Below are positions 24,539 to 34,755 of a stretch of DNA of 64,000 nucleotides, piece by piece. Where the stretch lies: contig NZ_ANOK01000006.1 in NCBI RefSeq assembly GCF_000331575.1, forward strand, positions 119,174-183,173, written 5' to 3'. Made by a program: the position numbers and the translations under genes. Every line of letters begins with the position of its first letter. The first letter of the stretch is position 1. The notes under the pieces are model-generated. The model ran no database searches and was not told the DNA's origin. It worked only from the letters and a program-made list of their open reading frames with translations. The DNA comes from Calidifontibacillus oryziterrae (GTDB lineage Bacteria; Bacillota; Bacilli; Bacillales; Bacillaceae_J).

Positions 24539-26233
24539 ATGAATAATGAACAATTAAAAGATCTAAAAGCTAGACTATGGGCATCAGCAGATCAACTTCG
24601 TGCTAATTCTGGACTTAAATCTACTGAATATGCAACGCCAATATTAGGGCTTATTTTTCTAAGATTTGCTGAGAGTAAATATAAGCAATATGAAGCAGAT
24701 ATAAATGCAGAATATGAAAAACATCGAGGAACAAGAATGGAAAGATCTATTCAGGAAATTGCAATTGAAAAGTGCGGTTTTTATTTGCCTAGTGAGGCAA
24801 AGTATGACTATTTATTAAACCTGCCTGAAAGCGAAAATCTTGCGCAAAAGGTAAAGGAAGCGATGGTTGCTGTAGAAAAATATACTACAGAGCTTGCAGA
24901 TACTCTGCCAAAAGATGAGTATTACAATATTAGTAGCGGTGATGATAAAACTGTACTTAAAAAGCTTCTTAAAACATTTAAGGATATTCCTGATGATATT
25001 AGCATTGATGTCTTTGGTGAGATTTATGAATATTTTCTTGGTAACTTTGCCCTTGCAGAAGGTCAAGGCGGTGGAGAATTCTTTACACCATCGACGGTTG
25101 TTCGCTATATGGTTGAAGTTCTGGCGCCTACTGAGGGGAAAATATTAGACCCGGCATGTGGTAGTGGTGGTATGTTTGTTCAAACGGCCCACTATATTGA
25201 GAAGCATAAAAAAAATGGAAATAACATAAATCTCCGTGCTTACGGTGTTGAAAAAACCGGAGCAACAGTCAAATTAGCAAAAATGAACTTAGCTCTTAAC
25301 AATATTCGTGGCACCATTATAGAGGCAAACTCTTATTATAATGATCCTTATGATTGTTTTGGCAATTTTGATTACGTGATGGCAAATCCACCGTTTAATG
25401 TCGATGGCATTGAGCTGGACAGTGTGAAAAACCAACCTCGCTTTAATACTTACGGTGTCCCGCAAAATAAATCGAAAAAAGCAAAAGGTGATGCATCAGA
25501 AACCGTACCTAATGGAAACTATTTATGGATTAATATGTTTGCAACTTCGTTAAATGAAAAAGGACGAGCTGCGCTAGTTATGGCAAATTCTGCATCAGAT
25601 GCAGGACATAGTGAAAAAGAGATTCGGATGAAGTTGATTGAAAGTGGTATTATTAGCCAAATGGTCACATTGCCTTCCAATATGTTTAGTACGGTGACAT
25701 TACCTGCAACCCTTTGGTTTTTTAATAATGCCAAGATAAAGAAAGATGAAATACTATTTATCGATGCTAGAAATATATTCACTCAAATTGATCGAGCACA
25801 CCGTAAATTTTCTGATGAACAAATAAAAAATCTTGCAATCATCACAAGGTTATATGAAGGCAAATCAGAAGAATTTTGGGCATTGGTAGATGAGTACAAA
25901 GCAGAATTGGAAGCTGCTGAGGATAAAGCATACTGGCAAAGTAATCTTGATTGGCTATTAGAACGATTCCCCGAAGGAAAATATCAAGATATAACAGGTC
26001 TTTGTAAAGTGGCAACAATCGATGGTGAAGATGGAATAAAAGAACAAGACTATTCGCTAAATCCAGGGCGCTATGTTGGTGTTGTCATTGAGGAAGATGG
26101 ATTAACAGAGGAAGAATTTAAAGCAGAAATGTTAACGCTTCATGAAGAATTGGCGCAACTAAATAATGACGCAAAAGAATTAGAGAGGAAAATTGCGGAG
26201 AATTTGCAGTTATTGGTGAATGGCAATGAGTAA
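24539..26233 (+). CDS. hsdM: Type I restriction-modification system, DNA methyltransferase subunit HsdM
   Basis: A 564-residue N6-adenine methyltransferase subunit. An N-terminal helical HsdM_N domain (LKDLKARLWASADQLRAN) is followed by the AdoMet motif I region LDPACGSGGMFVQTA (about residues 202-217) and the catalytic NPPF in DYVMANPPFNVDG. The C-terminal helices should contact HsdS. ATG follows GGAGGATAGAAG. First gene of hsdM-rhuM-hsdS-hsdR; it overlaps the next gene by 14 bases. IS remnants upstream suggest the operon is a transferred block. Confidence 0.97.
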   Translation: MNNEQLKDLKARLWASADQLRANSGLKSTEYATPILGLIFLRFAESKYKQYEADINAEYEKHRGTRMERSIQEIAIEKCGFYLPSEAKYDYLLNLPESENLAQKVKEAMVAVEKYTTELADTLPKDEYYNISSGDDKTVLKKLLKTFKDIPDDISIDVFGEIYEYFLGNFALAEGQGGGEFFTPSTVVRYMVEVLAPTEGKILDPACGSGGMFVQTAHYIEKHKKNGNNINLRAYGVEKTGATVKLAKMNLALNNIRGTIIEANSYYNDPYDCFGNFDYVMANPPFNVDGIELDSVKNQPRFNTYGVPQNKSKKAKGDASETVPNGNYLWINMFATSLNEKGRAALVMANSASDAGHSEKEIRMKLIESGIISQMVTLPSNMFSTVTLPATLWFFNNAKIKKDEILFIDARNIFTQIDRAHRKFSDEQIKNLAIITRLYEGKSEEFWALVDEYKAELEAAEDKAYWQSNLDWLLERFPEGKYQDITGLCKVATIDGEDGIKEQDYSLNPGRYVGVVIEEDGLTEEEFKAEMLTLHEELAQLNNDAKELERKIAENLQLLVNGNE

Positions 26234-27275
26234 AAAAAATTCATTGAGTCAAAGCAATCAGTTGCAAATACGTAATAGTACCGCAGAGTTTTTAATATTC
26301 ACATCTCAAGCAGGTGAAGATTCCATTGAAGTTATGGTTGCTGATGAAAATGTATGGTTAACCCAAGATATGATTGCAACGCTTTACGAAAAAGGTCGTT
26401 CTACTATTACAGAACACTTAAAAAATATCTTTTCCGATGGTGAATTGGATGAGCATTCAGTGCGTCGGAAATTCCGACGAACTGGAACTGACGGGAAAGA
26501 ATATAATACTAAATTTTATAACTTAGAAGCTGTAATTGCTGTTGGATTTAGAACGAATTCTAACCGAGCCATTCAGTTTCGTCAGTGGGCAACTTCTGTT
26601 CTAAAGGATTTTTCTATTCGTGGTTATGTGCTTGATAAAGAAAGACTAAAAAATGGTACATTTTTGAATGAAGAATATTTCGATCATTTGCTTGAAGAAA
26701 TTAGAGAAATTAGAGCCAGTGAGAGAAAGTTTTATCAAAAAATAACTGATATTTACGCTACGGCAATGGATTATTCTTCGACTGCTCTAACGACTAAGGC
26801 ATTTTTTAAAACAGTACAAAATAAACTTCATTTTGCAATCCATGGTAAAACAGCGGCTGAGCTTATAGTTGATCGAGCAAATGCAGAAAAAGAGAACATG
26901 GGACTAACTAGCTGGAAAAGTTCACCTAATGGTAAAATATTGAAGAGTGATGTTTCTGTTGCAAAAAACTATTTAACATTAGATGAGATAGATTCACTTA
27001 ATAGGATTGTTACAATGTACCTTGACTATGCAGAAAATCAAGCTAAAAGAAAGATACCGATGACAATGGAAGATTGGGCAAAAAAGCTAAATGCTTTTTT
27101 GCAGTTTAATGAATATGACTTACTTAATAACTCTGGTAAGGTGACAGCAGAGGTAGCAAAAGCCTTTGCAGAAAGTGAGTTTGAAAAATATCGGATTGTG
27201 CAGGATAGACTGTTTGAAAGCGACTTTGACAGACTTTTGAAGGAGTCTAATCAAGGCGGTGAAGGGCGTGAGTAA
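26220..27275 (+). CDS. rhuM: RhuM-family protein within the hsd operon
   Basis: A 351-residue cytoplasmic protein. NVWLTQDMIATLYEKGRSTITEHLKNIF, RRTGTDGKEYNTKFYNLEAVIAVGFRTNSNRAIQFRQWATSVLKDFSIRGYVLD and KTAAELIVDRANAEKENMGLTSW are characteristic of the RhuM (Virulence_RhuM) family; an N-terminal winged-helix-like segment and a C-terminal KilA/Fic-like part can be suspected. RhuM was named from Salmonella SPI-3; its molecular function is not settled, and members often sit inside type I R-M operons. It overlaps hsdM by 14 bases and the hsdS start by 8, so it is translated with them. Confidence 0.9.
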   Translation: MAMSKKNSLSQSNQLQIRNSTAEFLIFTSQAGEDSIEVMVADENVWLTQDMIATLYEKGRSTITEHLKNIFSDGELDEHSVRRKFRRTGTDGKEYNTKFYNLEAVIAVGFRTNSNRAIQFRQWATSVLKDFSIRGYVLDKERLKNGTFLNEEYFDHLLEEIREIRASERKFYQKITDIYATAMDYSSTALTTKAFFKTVQNKLHFAIHGKTAAELIVDRANAEKENMGLTSWKSSPNGKILKSDVSVAKNYLTLDEIDSLNRIVTMYLDYAENQAKRKIPMTMEDWAKKLNAFLQFNEYDLLNNSGKVTAEVAKAFAESEFEKYRIVQDRLFESDFDRLLKESNQGGEGRE

Positions 27276-28446
27276 TTGGGAAGAGAAGAGATTAGGGGAA
27301 GTATGTAATGTAATTTCTGGTTATGCATTTAAAAGTAATGATTTTAAAAGTAAAGGACAAATTCCTGTAATTAAAATCTCCAATATCGGGAACGGTTATG
27401 TCGATTTAGATAATAATACTCAATATGTAGATGTCCAATCTGTTTCAACATTAGATGAGAAATATACTGTTAAATTTGGAGATGTATTAGTTTCCTTAAC
27501 AGGATCTCATATTACTCAACCAAACTCTATGGTAGGAAGAACGGCAATATACAAAAGTCAATCTCCTTCCATCTTAAATCAAAGAGCTGGTAAGATAATT
27601 GGCAAAAAAAATAAAGGATTGGGTAAATTTATTTATTATATTTTGAGGACTCAATGGATTAGAGAATATATTGGAATAATCGCACATGGTGCAGCTAATC
27701 AAGCAAATATTAGCCCGAAATCTATAGAAAATATAAAAACCTTTGTTCCGCCACTTCCTACCCAACAAAAAATAGCTGATATTCTATCAGCATATGATGA
27801 TCTTATCGAAAACAACAACCGCAGAATAGAGCTGTTAGAAAAAGCTGCACAAAATTTATATAAAGAATGGTTTGTGCGTTTCCGTTTTCCAAACTACAAG
27901 CAAACAAAGTTTGAAAATGGTTTGCCAAAAGGGTGGGAAGTTGCGAAGGTGAAAAATATTGTAAAAAGATTACCCTTTGGAACTTTATACAAAGAAAATA
28001 ATGTCTCAGCAGAGGGTAGGGTTATAGTAATTGACCAATCACGAAAAGAATATGTTGGATTTCATAACAATGAACCATCTCATAAAGCAAGTATTGATAA
28101 CCCCATTATTATATTTGGTGATCATTCTTGCAAAATGCAACTTATGATAAATGATTTTTCATTATCTGAAAATGTTGTTCCTTTTATCTCCCAAAATAAG
28201 ATTCCGATTTTGTTTTTATATTACCTTGTTAACAGCCTTATAGAAACTACTGAATATAAAAGACATTGGACAGAATTTATGAATAAAAAGGTATTGATGC
28301 CAAATGGCAATCTACAAGAATTATTTGACAAAAAAGTTAAGAATAGCAAATTGTTAATTAACAATCTCCAAACTCAAAACCGCAACCTCATCAAACAACG
28401 TGACCTATTACTACCAAGACTTATGAGCGGGAAAATCGAAGTGTAA
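27268..28446 (+). CDS. hsdS: Type I restriction-modification system, specificity subunit HsdS
   Basis: A protein of about 392 residues that recognises the bipartite DNA target. It has two target-recognition domains (about residues 5-150 and 210-350). Each is followed by a conserved helix: LPTQQKIADILSAYDDLIENNNRRIELLEKAAQ in the middle, and NLQTQNRNLIKQRDLLLPRLMSGKIEV at the end. The frame opens at GTG 27259; GTG 27268 is better placed behind AAGGCGGTG and starts SNWEEKRLGEV as usual for HsdS. The start is uncertain by three codons. Domains look full length, so the system should have a defined target. Confidence 0.93.
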   Translation: MSNWEEKRLGEVCNVISGYAFKSNDFKSKGQIPVIKISNIGNGYVDLDNNTQYVDVQSVSTLDEKYTVKFGDVLVSLTGSHITQPNSMVGRTAIYKSQSPSILNQRAGKIIGKKNKGLGKFIYYILRTQWIREYIGIIAHGAANQANISPKSIENIKTFVPPLPTQQKIADILSAYDDLIENNNRRIELLEKAAQNLYKEWFVRFRFPNYKQTKFENGLPKGWEVAKVKNIVKRLPFGTLYKENNVSAEGRVIVIDQSRKEYVGFHNNEPSHKASIDNPIIIFGDHSCKMQLMINDFSLSENVVPFISQNKIPILFLYYLVNSLIETTEYKRHWTEFMNKKVLMPNGNLQELFDKKVKNSKLLINNLQTQNRNLIKQRDLLLPRLMSGKIEV

Positions 28447-28462
28447 GAAAAGGGGGCTTATT

Positions 28463-31400
28463 ATGGCACGAATTATTACAGAGGATATGATTGAACAATC
28501 AGCGATCAAGATGTTAGTCGATGTCAATCAATACGAAAGTATGAATTGCTTCACAGCAGATAAAGAAACGTTGCCTGATGGGACAGGTCGAGAAAATAAA
28601 AAGCAGGTTGTCTTGCCAAAGGTCCTGTATAATAAGTTGTGCCAACTTAACCCCAACATCCCGGTCGATACTGTAAAACAAGTGGCAGAAAAGTTAGTCT
28701 CCACCCCGAATACGGCTGATTTAATGCTTACAAACTATGAAAATTATCAAATGCTCCGCACAGGGATAAACGTAGAATATGAGCGAAATGGCAAAAAGAC
28801 GAAGGGTCGCTTAATAATCATTGATTATAACGAACCACTAAACAATAGCTTCATTGTCGCAACGCAAATGTGGATCAAAGGCGAGGTTCATTGGCGTCGT
28901 CCAGATTTGATTATTTTTATTAATGGCTTACCGCTCGTATTTATCGAGCTTAAAAATTCAAATATTTTGGTAAAGAATGCCTATGACAAAAATCTCACTG
29001 ACTACTTAAAGGATATTCCTTATTTATTTAACTTTAATCAAATCTGTGTATTGTCGAATGGTATGGAAACTCGTTTAGGTAGCTTTAAAGCTGGTTATGA
29101 GCATTTTTTTGAATGGCTGAAGGTAGAGGATGAAAAAGAAAAACCTGACCGCAAGGAAATTAAAGAAAATGGCATTAGCTTAGAATATCTCATTCGTGGA
29201 CTGTTAAAAAAAGAAACTTTAATAGATTACATCGAAAACTTTATTCTCTTTGACCGGAAACGGACAAAGCTCATTGCCAAAAACCATCAGTTTCTAGGTG
29301 TAAATAATGCTTATCATGCCTTTTTAAATCGTGAGGAATTACACGGGAAATTGGGTGTTTTTTGGCATACACAAGGCAGTGGCAAAAGCTATTCAATGGT
29401 AATGCTTGCGCGTAAGATCAAACACAAGGTCAGCGGCAATTTTACTTTTTTGGTCGTCACAGACCGCGAGGATTTAGATGATCAAATCTATAAAAACTTC
29501 CTTAGAACGGAATTCATTAAAAAGGAAGAAGAAGTCCGCCCAGCTAATAGTGCAAAACTTCGGGAGGAGCTGACAACGAATAAAACGATCCTATTTACTC
29601 TTATTCACAAATTCAGATATGACAAAGGAAAGAAATATCCGATTCTATCAGACCGCGATGATATTATCGTTATTGTCGATGAAGCGCACCGAACTCAATA
29701 TAAAGATTTGGGCGAAAATATGCGGACAGGCTTGCCAAATGCTCAGTTTATTGCTTTTACAGGAACGCCTCTACTGGGCAACAAACGACTAACAAATGCT
29801 TGGTTTGGTGATTATGTCAGTGAATATAATTTTGCACAATCAATCGAGGATCAGGCAACTGTACCACTTTACTACACAAAGAGAGTACCTGAAGTGGAAC
29901 TAAAAAACGACTTTTTGGACTCTGATTTTTCAGAAATATTAGAACAAGAGAATCTAACTGATGCGGAACAAAAACGGTTAGAAAATCATTACGCTAAAGA
30001 ATTAGAAGTCATTAAGCGTGATGATCGATTAGATACGATTGCCAAAGATATCGTGTATCATTTCCCACGTAGAGGCTTCCTTGGTAAAGGAATGGTCGTA
30101 TCTGTAGATAAGTTCACAACCGTAAAAATGTATGATAAGGTACAATTTTACTGGAAAGAAGAAATCAAAAAGCTAAATGCTGAGATTTCTAAACTAAAGG
30201 ATGAAGTAGAGAAATTAAAGATTAAGCGGATTGTCGATTATATGCGGAGAGTGGAAATGGCTGTTATCATTAGCTATGAAGATGGTGAGGAAGAAAAGTT
30301 TAATAAACAAGGGTTATCTGTGAAACTGCATCGAGAACGTATGGATATGGTAGATGAAAATGGCTTTGATATTGAAGACCACTTTAAAGATGATAGGCAT
30401 CCTCTACAGCTAGTGTTTGTTTGTTCGATGTGGTTAACAGGATTTGATGCACCAGCTGTCTCTACATTGTATTTGGATAAACCAATGAAGGGGCACACGC
30501 TTATGCAAGCTATTGCAAGGGCAAATCGTGTATACCCTGGGAAAAAGAACGGAATTATTGTCGATTATTTGGACGTATTTAAATATCTTAAACGAGCACT
30601 AGCTGATTATGCGATTACAGAAGAAGGTGTAATGCCTGTTAAGGATATTGAAAAATTATTGGAACAGTTAAATGAAACGGTAGAAGCAACTGTCTTATTT
30701 TGCTCTACATTTGGTGTCGACTTAAACGTTATAATCGGACAAGCAGATACGTTTAAAAAGCTTGATTATTTTGAAAGCTTTGCTAATACCATTCTTGGTA
30801 ATGATGAATGGAAAAATGAGTTCAAAGTTTATGCCAATACTGTTGAAGCGCTCTATGAATCGTTGCGACCCGACATCTTTAAAATGGACTGGGACTCTTC
30901 TTTAAAGGAAGCGATTTTATACTTACGAGGAATCATTGAAGGAAAAATTCGCCCAGAAAAGTTGGATGCTGCTAGGCAGAAAATTGATCAGCTTTTAGAC
31001 GAAAGCGTGTTAGTAGCAGAAGAAACAGCAACGTATAGTATTGTCACGACAGGGAAAGAAATTGATCTTTCAAAGCTTAACATCGACGAACTCCGAGCAC
31101 AGATCAAAAGGACAAAATATAAAAATATTGAAATTGCCAATTTACGAGAGTACATTGAGGAAAAACTTGCAAGGATGCTTAGAAGAAATGTAACAAGAGG
31201 AAACTTTGCTGAAGTTTTTCAAAACATCATTGATAACTATAATGCAGGTGGCTCAGCGAATGACGATTTTTTTGAAAAACTATTAAAATTCATGGAAGAC
31301 TTAAAGCGTGAAGAGGAGCGCCATATTAAGGAGGAACTCAGCGAAGAAGAACTAGAAATTTTTGACTTACTTAGAAAAGATAAGCTTTCAAAAGAAGAAG

Positions 31401-31645
31401 AAAAGAAGGTTAAGCTTGCTGCAAAAATGCTCTATGAAACACTGACAAAGAAGAAGTCAGAACTATTTGTGGTAGGCTGGGAAAATGATCCTCAGCCAAA
31501 AGAAAAAGTGAAAAGTGAAATTATTAATGTGTTAAACAGCTTTTTACCAGAAAGCTATGAGAGAGAGATTTTTTCACAGAAAAGTAATGTTGTCTTCGAA
31601 CATATTGTAGATCAGGCAATAATGGGTTTTAGCTGGATTGCATAA
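28463..31645 (+). CDS. hsdR: Type I restriction-modification system, restriction/translocase subunit HsdR
   Basis: A 1060-residue motor and nuclease. The N-terminal PD-(D/E)xK nuclease is visible as RRPDLIIFINGLPLVFIELKN (about residues 148-168). The SF2 helicase has Walker A FWHTQGSGKSYSM, DEAH in IVDEAHRTQ, motif III FIAFTGTPL and motif VI-like QAIARANRV. A coiled C-terminal assembly domain follows. Start ATG follows AAAGGGGGC. No frameshift is visible, so the restriction system appears intact. Confidence 0.97.
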   Translation: MARIITEDMIEQSAIKMLVDVNQYESMNCFTADKETLPDGTGRENKKQVVLPKVLYNKLCQLNPNIPVDTVKQVAEKLVSTPNTADLMLTNYENYQMLRTGINVEYERNGKKTKGRLIIIDYNEPLNNSFIVATQMWIKGEVHWRRPDLIIFINGLPLVFIELKNSNILVKNAYDKNLTDYLKDIPYLFNFNQICVLSNGMETRLGSFKAGYEHFFEWLKVEDEKEKPDRKEIKENGISLEYLIRGLLKKETLIDYIENFILFDRKRTKLIAKNHQFLGVNNAYHAFLNREELHGKLGVFWHTQGSGKSYSMVMLARKIKHKVSGNFTFLVVTDREDLDDQIYKNFLRTEFIKKEEEVRPANSAKLREELTTNKTILFTLIHKFRYDKGKKYPILSDRDDIIVIVDEAHRTQYKDLGENMRTGLPNAQFIAFTGTPLLGNKRLTNAWFGDYVSEYNFAQSIEDQATVPLYYTKRVPEVELKNDFLDSDFSEILEQENLTDAEQKRLENHYAKELEVIKRDDRLDTIAKDIVYHFPRRGFLGKGMVVSVDKFTTVKMYDKVQFYWKEEIKKLNAEISKLKDEVEKLKIKRIVDYMRRVEMAVIISYEDGEEEKFNKQGLSVKLHRERMDMVDENGFDIEDHFKDDRHPLQLVFVCSMWLTGFDAPAVSTLYLDKPMKGHTLMQAIARANRVYPGKKNGIIVDYLDVFKYLKRALADYAITEEGVMPVKDIEKLLEQLNETVEATVLFCSTFGVDLNVIIGQADTFKKLDYFESFANTILGNDEWKNEFKVYANTVEALYESLRPDIFKMDWDSSLKEAILYLRGIIEGKIRPEKLDAARQKIDQLLDESVLVAEETATYSIVTTGKEIDLSKLNIDELRAQIKRTKYKNIEIANLREYIEEKLARMLRRNVTRGNFAEVFQNIIDNYNAGGSANDDFFEKLLKFMEDLKREEERHIKEELSEEELEIFDLLRKDKLSKEEEKKVKLAAKMLYETLTKKKSELFVVGWENDPQPKEKVKSEIINVLNSFLPESYEREIFSQKSNVVFEHIVDQAIMGFSWIA

Positions 31646-31775
31646 AGGTTTTAATCAACACTACATCAATATTTATGCTATTACTACACAAACCCTATCG
31701 ACAAGTACTAGGCACCTGTCGACGAAGCATTTCGCAGAAACAGGAGAATAGGGGCTTTAATTGAATAGACGAATA

Positions 31776-31816
31776 AAAAGGGGCAGTTCATTTCGACTTA
31801 TGGATGCCCCTTTTAT
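31776..31816. terminator. Terminator after hsdR
   Basis: AAAAGGGGC (31776-31784) and GCCCCTTTT (31806-31814) pair and are flanked by A and T runs. The rest of the gap up to 32070 is AT-rich and shows no gene. Confidence 0.8.
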
Positions 31817-32070
31817 GTTTAAAAACCTTTATATATTAACAATCTTGATTATTTCATTTAAGAGATTTCCACTTTACGGACAGCCCCTTGGTTATAGGTT
31901 CTTTTAAAAAATTAGTCGACTTTTAAGGAAAGAAATACATTATACTCAAAAAGAGTATGTCTAGAAACAACTGTCTCTTTTTATCTTCTACAAAATGTTA
32001 ACAGTTGCAGATACCTAGCAATATCAATTTTTTAGTCAAGGTACGTTATTAGTAACAAAAAAGTAGTTGT

Positions 32071-32559
32071 TTAATAGTTTTTAAATTTTTTTAAATAGTT
32101 TACTAATCCCCCTTCATTCAGTATTTTGACCATTACATCAGGCATTTGTGTAACTTGATGTGTTTTATTTTGTGTTAGATTTTGTACATGACCTTTTGAT
32201 AAGTTAATTTCAATTTCATCATCTTGGATAATTGTATGGTTATTTATTTCAATAACAGGTAGACCAATATTAATTGCGTTTCTAAAGAAGATCCTTGCAA
32301 AAGAACGAGCAATTACTGCTGAAACACCTGCAGTTTTTAGTGCTAGCGGTGCTTGCTCTCTTGATGAACCGCAGCCAAAATTTTCACCGCCTACAACTAT
32401 ATCCCCTTTTTTCATTCGGATTCGAAATTCGGGGTCTAAGTCTTCTAATACATGATCTGCCAGATCTTGAAGGTTAAGAGTTTTCGTATACTTACCTGGA
32501 ATAATTCGATCTGTATCAATATTGTTCCCATATACATGGGAAAATCCTTTAAGTTCCAT
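32071..32559 (-). CDS. Aconitase-family small subunit (LeuD/DmdB-like hydratase/isomerase)
   Basis: The swivel subunit of a two-subunit hydro-lyase, 162 residues. VYGNNIDTDRIIPGKYTKTLN (the mobile loop that sets substrate choice) and GGENFGCGSSREQAPLALK are conserved. The loop sequence GKYTKTLN differs from the YLRM/YLVM-type loops of standard isopropylmalate and homoaconitate enzymes. No other leucine genes are nearby, so leucine biosynthesis is unlikely. Relatives include 2,3-dimethylmalate hydratase of nicotinate fermenters and maleate hydratases. It starts at the stop codon of the large-subunit gene, so the two are coupled. Confidence 0.88.
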   Translation of the reverse strand: MELKGFSHVYGNNIDTDRIIPGKYTKTLNLQDLADHVLEDLDPEFRIRMKKGDIVVGGENFGCGSSREQAPLALKTAGVSAVIARSFARIFFRNAINIGLPVIEINNHTIIQDDEIEINLSKGHVQNLTQNKTHQVTQMPDVMVKILNEGGLVNYLKKFKNY

Positions 32560-33801
32560 TTACGCTTCCTCCCTTAGTGTAGTAGGATCTGTTATTTTTC
32601 CAAATAAAGCGGAAGCAGCAACTGTTGAAGGGGAAGCTAAATAAACATTTGAATTTCGGTTTCCCATTCTTCCTTGAAAGTTTCGATTTGTTGACGAGAT
32701 AATATTCTCATCATTACCTGGGATACCTAGGTGAGTTCCTACACAAGGGCCGCATCCAGATGGGATAAAGGATGCCCCTGCTGTTGTAAGAATTTCAATA
32801 GTCCCATCTTTTAGTGCATCTAGGAAAACCTGTCTTGATGCAGGTGCAATAATTAATCTTACATTCGGATCAATCTTTTTGTTTTTTAGCACCTTAGCAG
32901 CTGCATGTAAATCTTCTAATCTTCCATTTGTACAGCTTCCGATAAAAGCTTGTTGAATTGGTCGACCAATTATCTCAGAAATTGGTTTGACACTATCAGG
33001 TGAGTGAGGAATGGATACATTAGGTGTAATATTTGATAGATCAAATTCAAGAACTTTTTCATAGGTTGCTCCGGCATCACCTTGGATATGTTCAAATTCG
33101 TAAGGAAGTATTAAACCCTTTGTATCTACAAAACAAGCTTTTGCTCCCATTTCAATTGCCATATTAGACAGGGTCATCCGGCTATCTAGGGACAATGATT
33201 CAATTGCTGTTCCAGTAAATTCAATTGCTTTATAAGTTGCGCCTTCTATCCCAAGCTTGCCAACAACATACAGAATTAAATCTTTTGCGGAGACTCCGTC
33301 ATTTATCGTACCGATCAGGACAATTTTAATCGTTTCAGGAACTTTTAACCAGGTCTGACCGGTCAACATAACACCTGCTAAGTCGGTAGAACCAACTCCT
33401 GTAGCGAATGCACCAATAGCACCGTATGTACAAGTATGGGAATCAGCCCCTAAAAATAATTGTCCGGGTTTAACATGATGGTTTTCGATCATTAATTGAT
33501 GGCAGATACCTTCTCCAACATCATATATCTTAATATTTTGTTCTTTAGCAAATTTTCGCATTAAATCATGTAGATTTGCAATTCGTTCATTTGGCGCAGG
33601 AGAAGCATGGTCGATAATTAGGAACATCTTATTTGAATCCCATATTTTTGTACCGCCCATTTCTTGAAAAGCTTTTATTGTTAAAGGGGCTGTTGTGTCT
33701 GTTGCCATTACACCATCTACATTTACAATAGCAATCTCATTTTGTTTGACTTTTTTTCCGGCATGGCTCGAAATAATTTTTTCAATCACGGTTTGTGCCA
33801 T
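32560..33801 (-). CDS. Aconitase-family large subunit (LeuC/DmdA-like)
   Basis: A 413-residue catalytic subunit with a [4Fe-4S] cluster. The Cys ligands are in IGSCTNGRLEDL and PSGCGPCVG; FLGADSHTCTYGAIGAFATGVGSTD and GNRNSNVYLASP are family motifs. Length is that of the short archaeal-type (not E. coli LeuC-type) subfamily. The frame opens at GTG 33810, but ATG 33801 is behind AAAGGTGG. It is expected to hydrate or isomerise a branched di- or tricarboxylate in the catabolic cluster; the precise acid is not readable. Confidence 0.9.
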   Translation of the reverse strand: MAQTVIEKIISSHAGKKVKQNEIAIVNVDGVMATDTTAPLTIKAFQEMGGTKIWDSNKMFLIIDHASPAPNERIANLHDLMRKFAKEQNIKIYDVGEGICHQLMIENHHVKPGQLFLGADSHTCTYGAIGAFATGVGSTDLAGVMLTGQTWLKVPETIKIVLIGTINDGVSAKDLILYVVGKLGIEGATYKAIEFTGTAIESLSLDSRMTLSNMAIEMGAKACFVDTKGLILPYEFEHIQGDAGATYEKVLEFDLSNITPNVSIPHSPDSVKPISEIIGRPIQQAFIGSCTNGRLEDLHAAAKVLKNKKIDPNVRLIIAPASRQVFLDALKDGTIEILTTAGASFIPSGCGPCVGTHLGIPGNDENIISSTNRNFQGRMGNRNSNVYLASPSTVAASALFGKITDPTTLREEA

Positions 33802-33820
33802 AATAACCACCTTTCAATTT

Positions 33821-34570
33821 TTATGGGTTAAACCCCATTTTTTTTGAAATCATTTGCGCAGCGATAATTGCATCTTCAATAAAGTCTTCTTTTAATTTGT
33901 TATTTAAACGAATTGATAATCCTGAAATAGATAGTCCACCATGCAATACACCTCTAACACCAAGAATTGGTGTTGAGATTGCATATGCACCCTTAACTCT
34001 TTCATTCATACTGAATGCATATCCTTGGTTTTTTATTTGTTTTAACTCTTCTAAGAATACTTCAGTAAGTATATCTTCTTGTTGATGGTTTAAAATCACG
34101 CGTTCGACGTAATTACTAGATGAATAGGCTAATAACAATTTCCCTGAAGCCCCTTTTATAATTGGATATGGGAACCCTAGTCTAATAAATTGTCTTATAT
34201 CCTCAGTTCCTTCAACTTTTTCAACGCAAATTCGATGCAAGTCTTGAATAAGATTAAGGCTAACGGTCTCATTTGTCTTTTTGGCCAGATTTTCCATAAT
34301 TGGAATAGCTTCTTTTCGTATGTCCAAATTTTCACTCACTATTTGACTCATTTCTAAAAGAGGGAGACCTAATTTATAAGTACTTGAGTGTTCATCTTTA
34401 ATAATTAGGCCTTTGTTTTTTAATGATGATAGTAAACGGAAAACGGTTGTGCGTTTTAATCCTGTTTGAATAACAAAATCATTTAATGACAATTCGGGTT
34501 TTTGAAAAGAAAAGCAGTATAGAAGATCAATAGCTCGTTCTACAGATTGCACATTATCTTTTGATTTCAT
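33821..34570 (-). CDS. IclR-family transcriptional regulator (1)
   Basis: A regulator of about 249 residues. The N-terminal winged helix (VERAIDLLYCFSFQKPELSLNDFVIQTGLKRTTVFRLLSSLKNKGLI) is followed by the IclR effector domain (GASGKLLLAYSS, GYAFSMNERVKGAYAISTPILG). The frame runs upstream to 34720, but AAGGAGACC immediately before ATG 34570 sets the start; the upstream part looks untranslated. It is transcribed with the aconitase-like pair and divergent from the MmgE/PrpD gene. A palindrome at 34816-34832 is a probable operator. It resembles the second IclR at 44344. Confidence 0.93.
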   Translation of the reverse strand: MKSKDNVQSVERAIDLLYCFSFQKPELSLNDFVIQTGLKRTTVFRLLSSLKNKGLIIKDEHSSTYKLGLPLLEMSQIVSENLDIRKEAIPIMENLAKKTNETVSLNLIQDLHRICVEKVEGTEDIRQFIRLGFPYPIIKGASGKLLLAYSSSNYVERVILNHQQEDILTEVFLEELKQIKNQGYAFSMNERVKGAYAISTPILGVRGVLHGGLSISGLSIRLNNKLKEDFIEDAIIAAQMISKKMGFNP

Positions 34571-34755
34571 AATGTAGGTCTCCTTATCTAATTCCGCTAT
34601 ACGGACTAATAGTTCACCAAGTGGAATTTGTTTTATTGTAAAACAGTTATTTTTTAAAATCAACATTTGGATATAAAAGTTTATTAAATTTATTGTATCT
34701 TCTTTCGAACATGTAAACAAACGGCAAAACTACGAAATAAGACAAATTTTCTATA

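Noticed and set aside
32071..33801. Leucine biosynthesis genes leuC and leuD
   Set aside because: No leuA or leuB nearby, the neighbours are catabolic, and the small-subunit loop differs from the isopropylmalate type.
34570..34720. 50-residue N-terminal extension of the first IclR regulator
   Set aside because: A strong AAGGAG site precedes ATG 34570, and the extension lacks IclR similarity; it is probably the untranslated leader.
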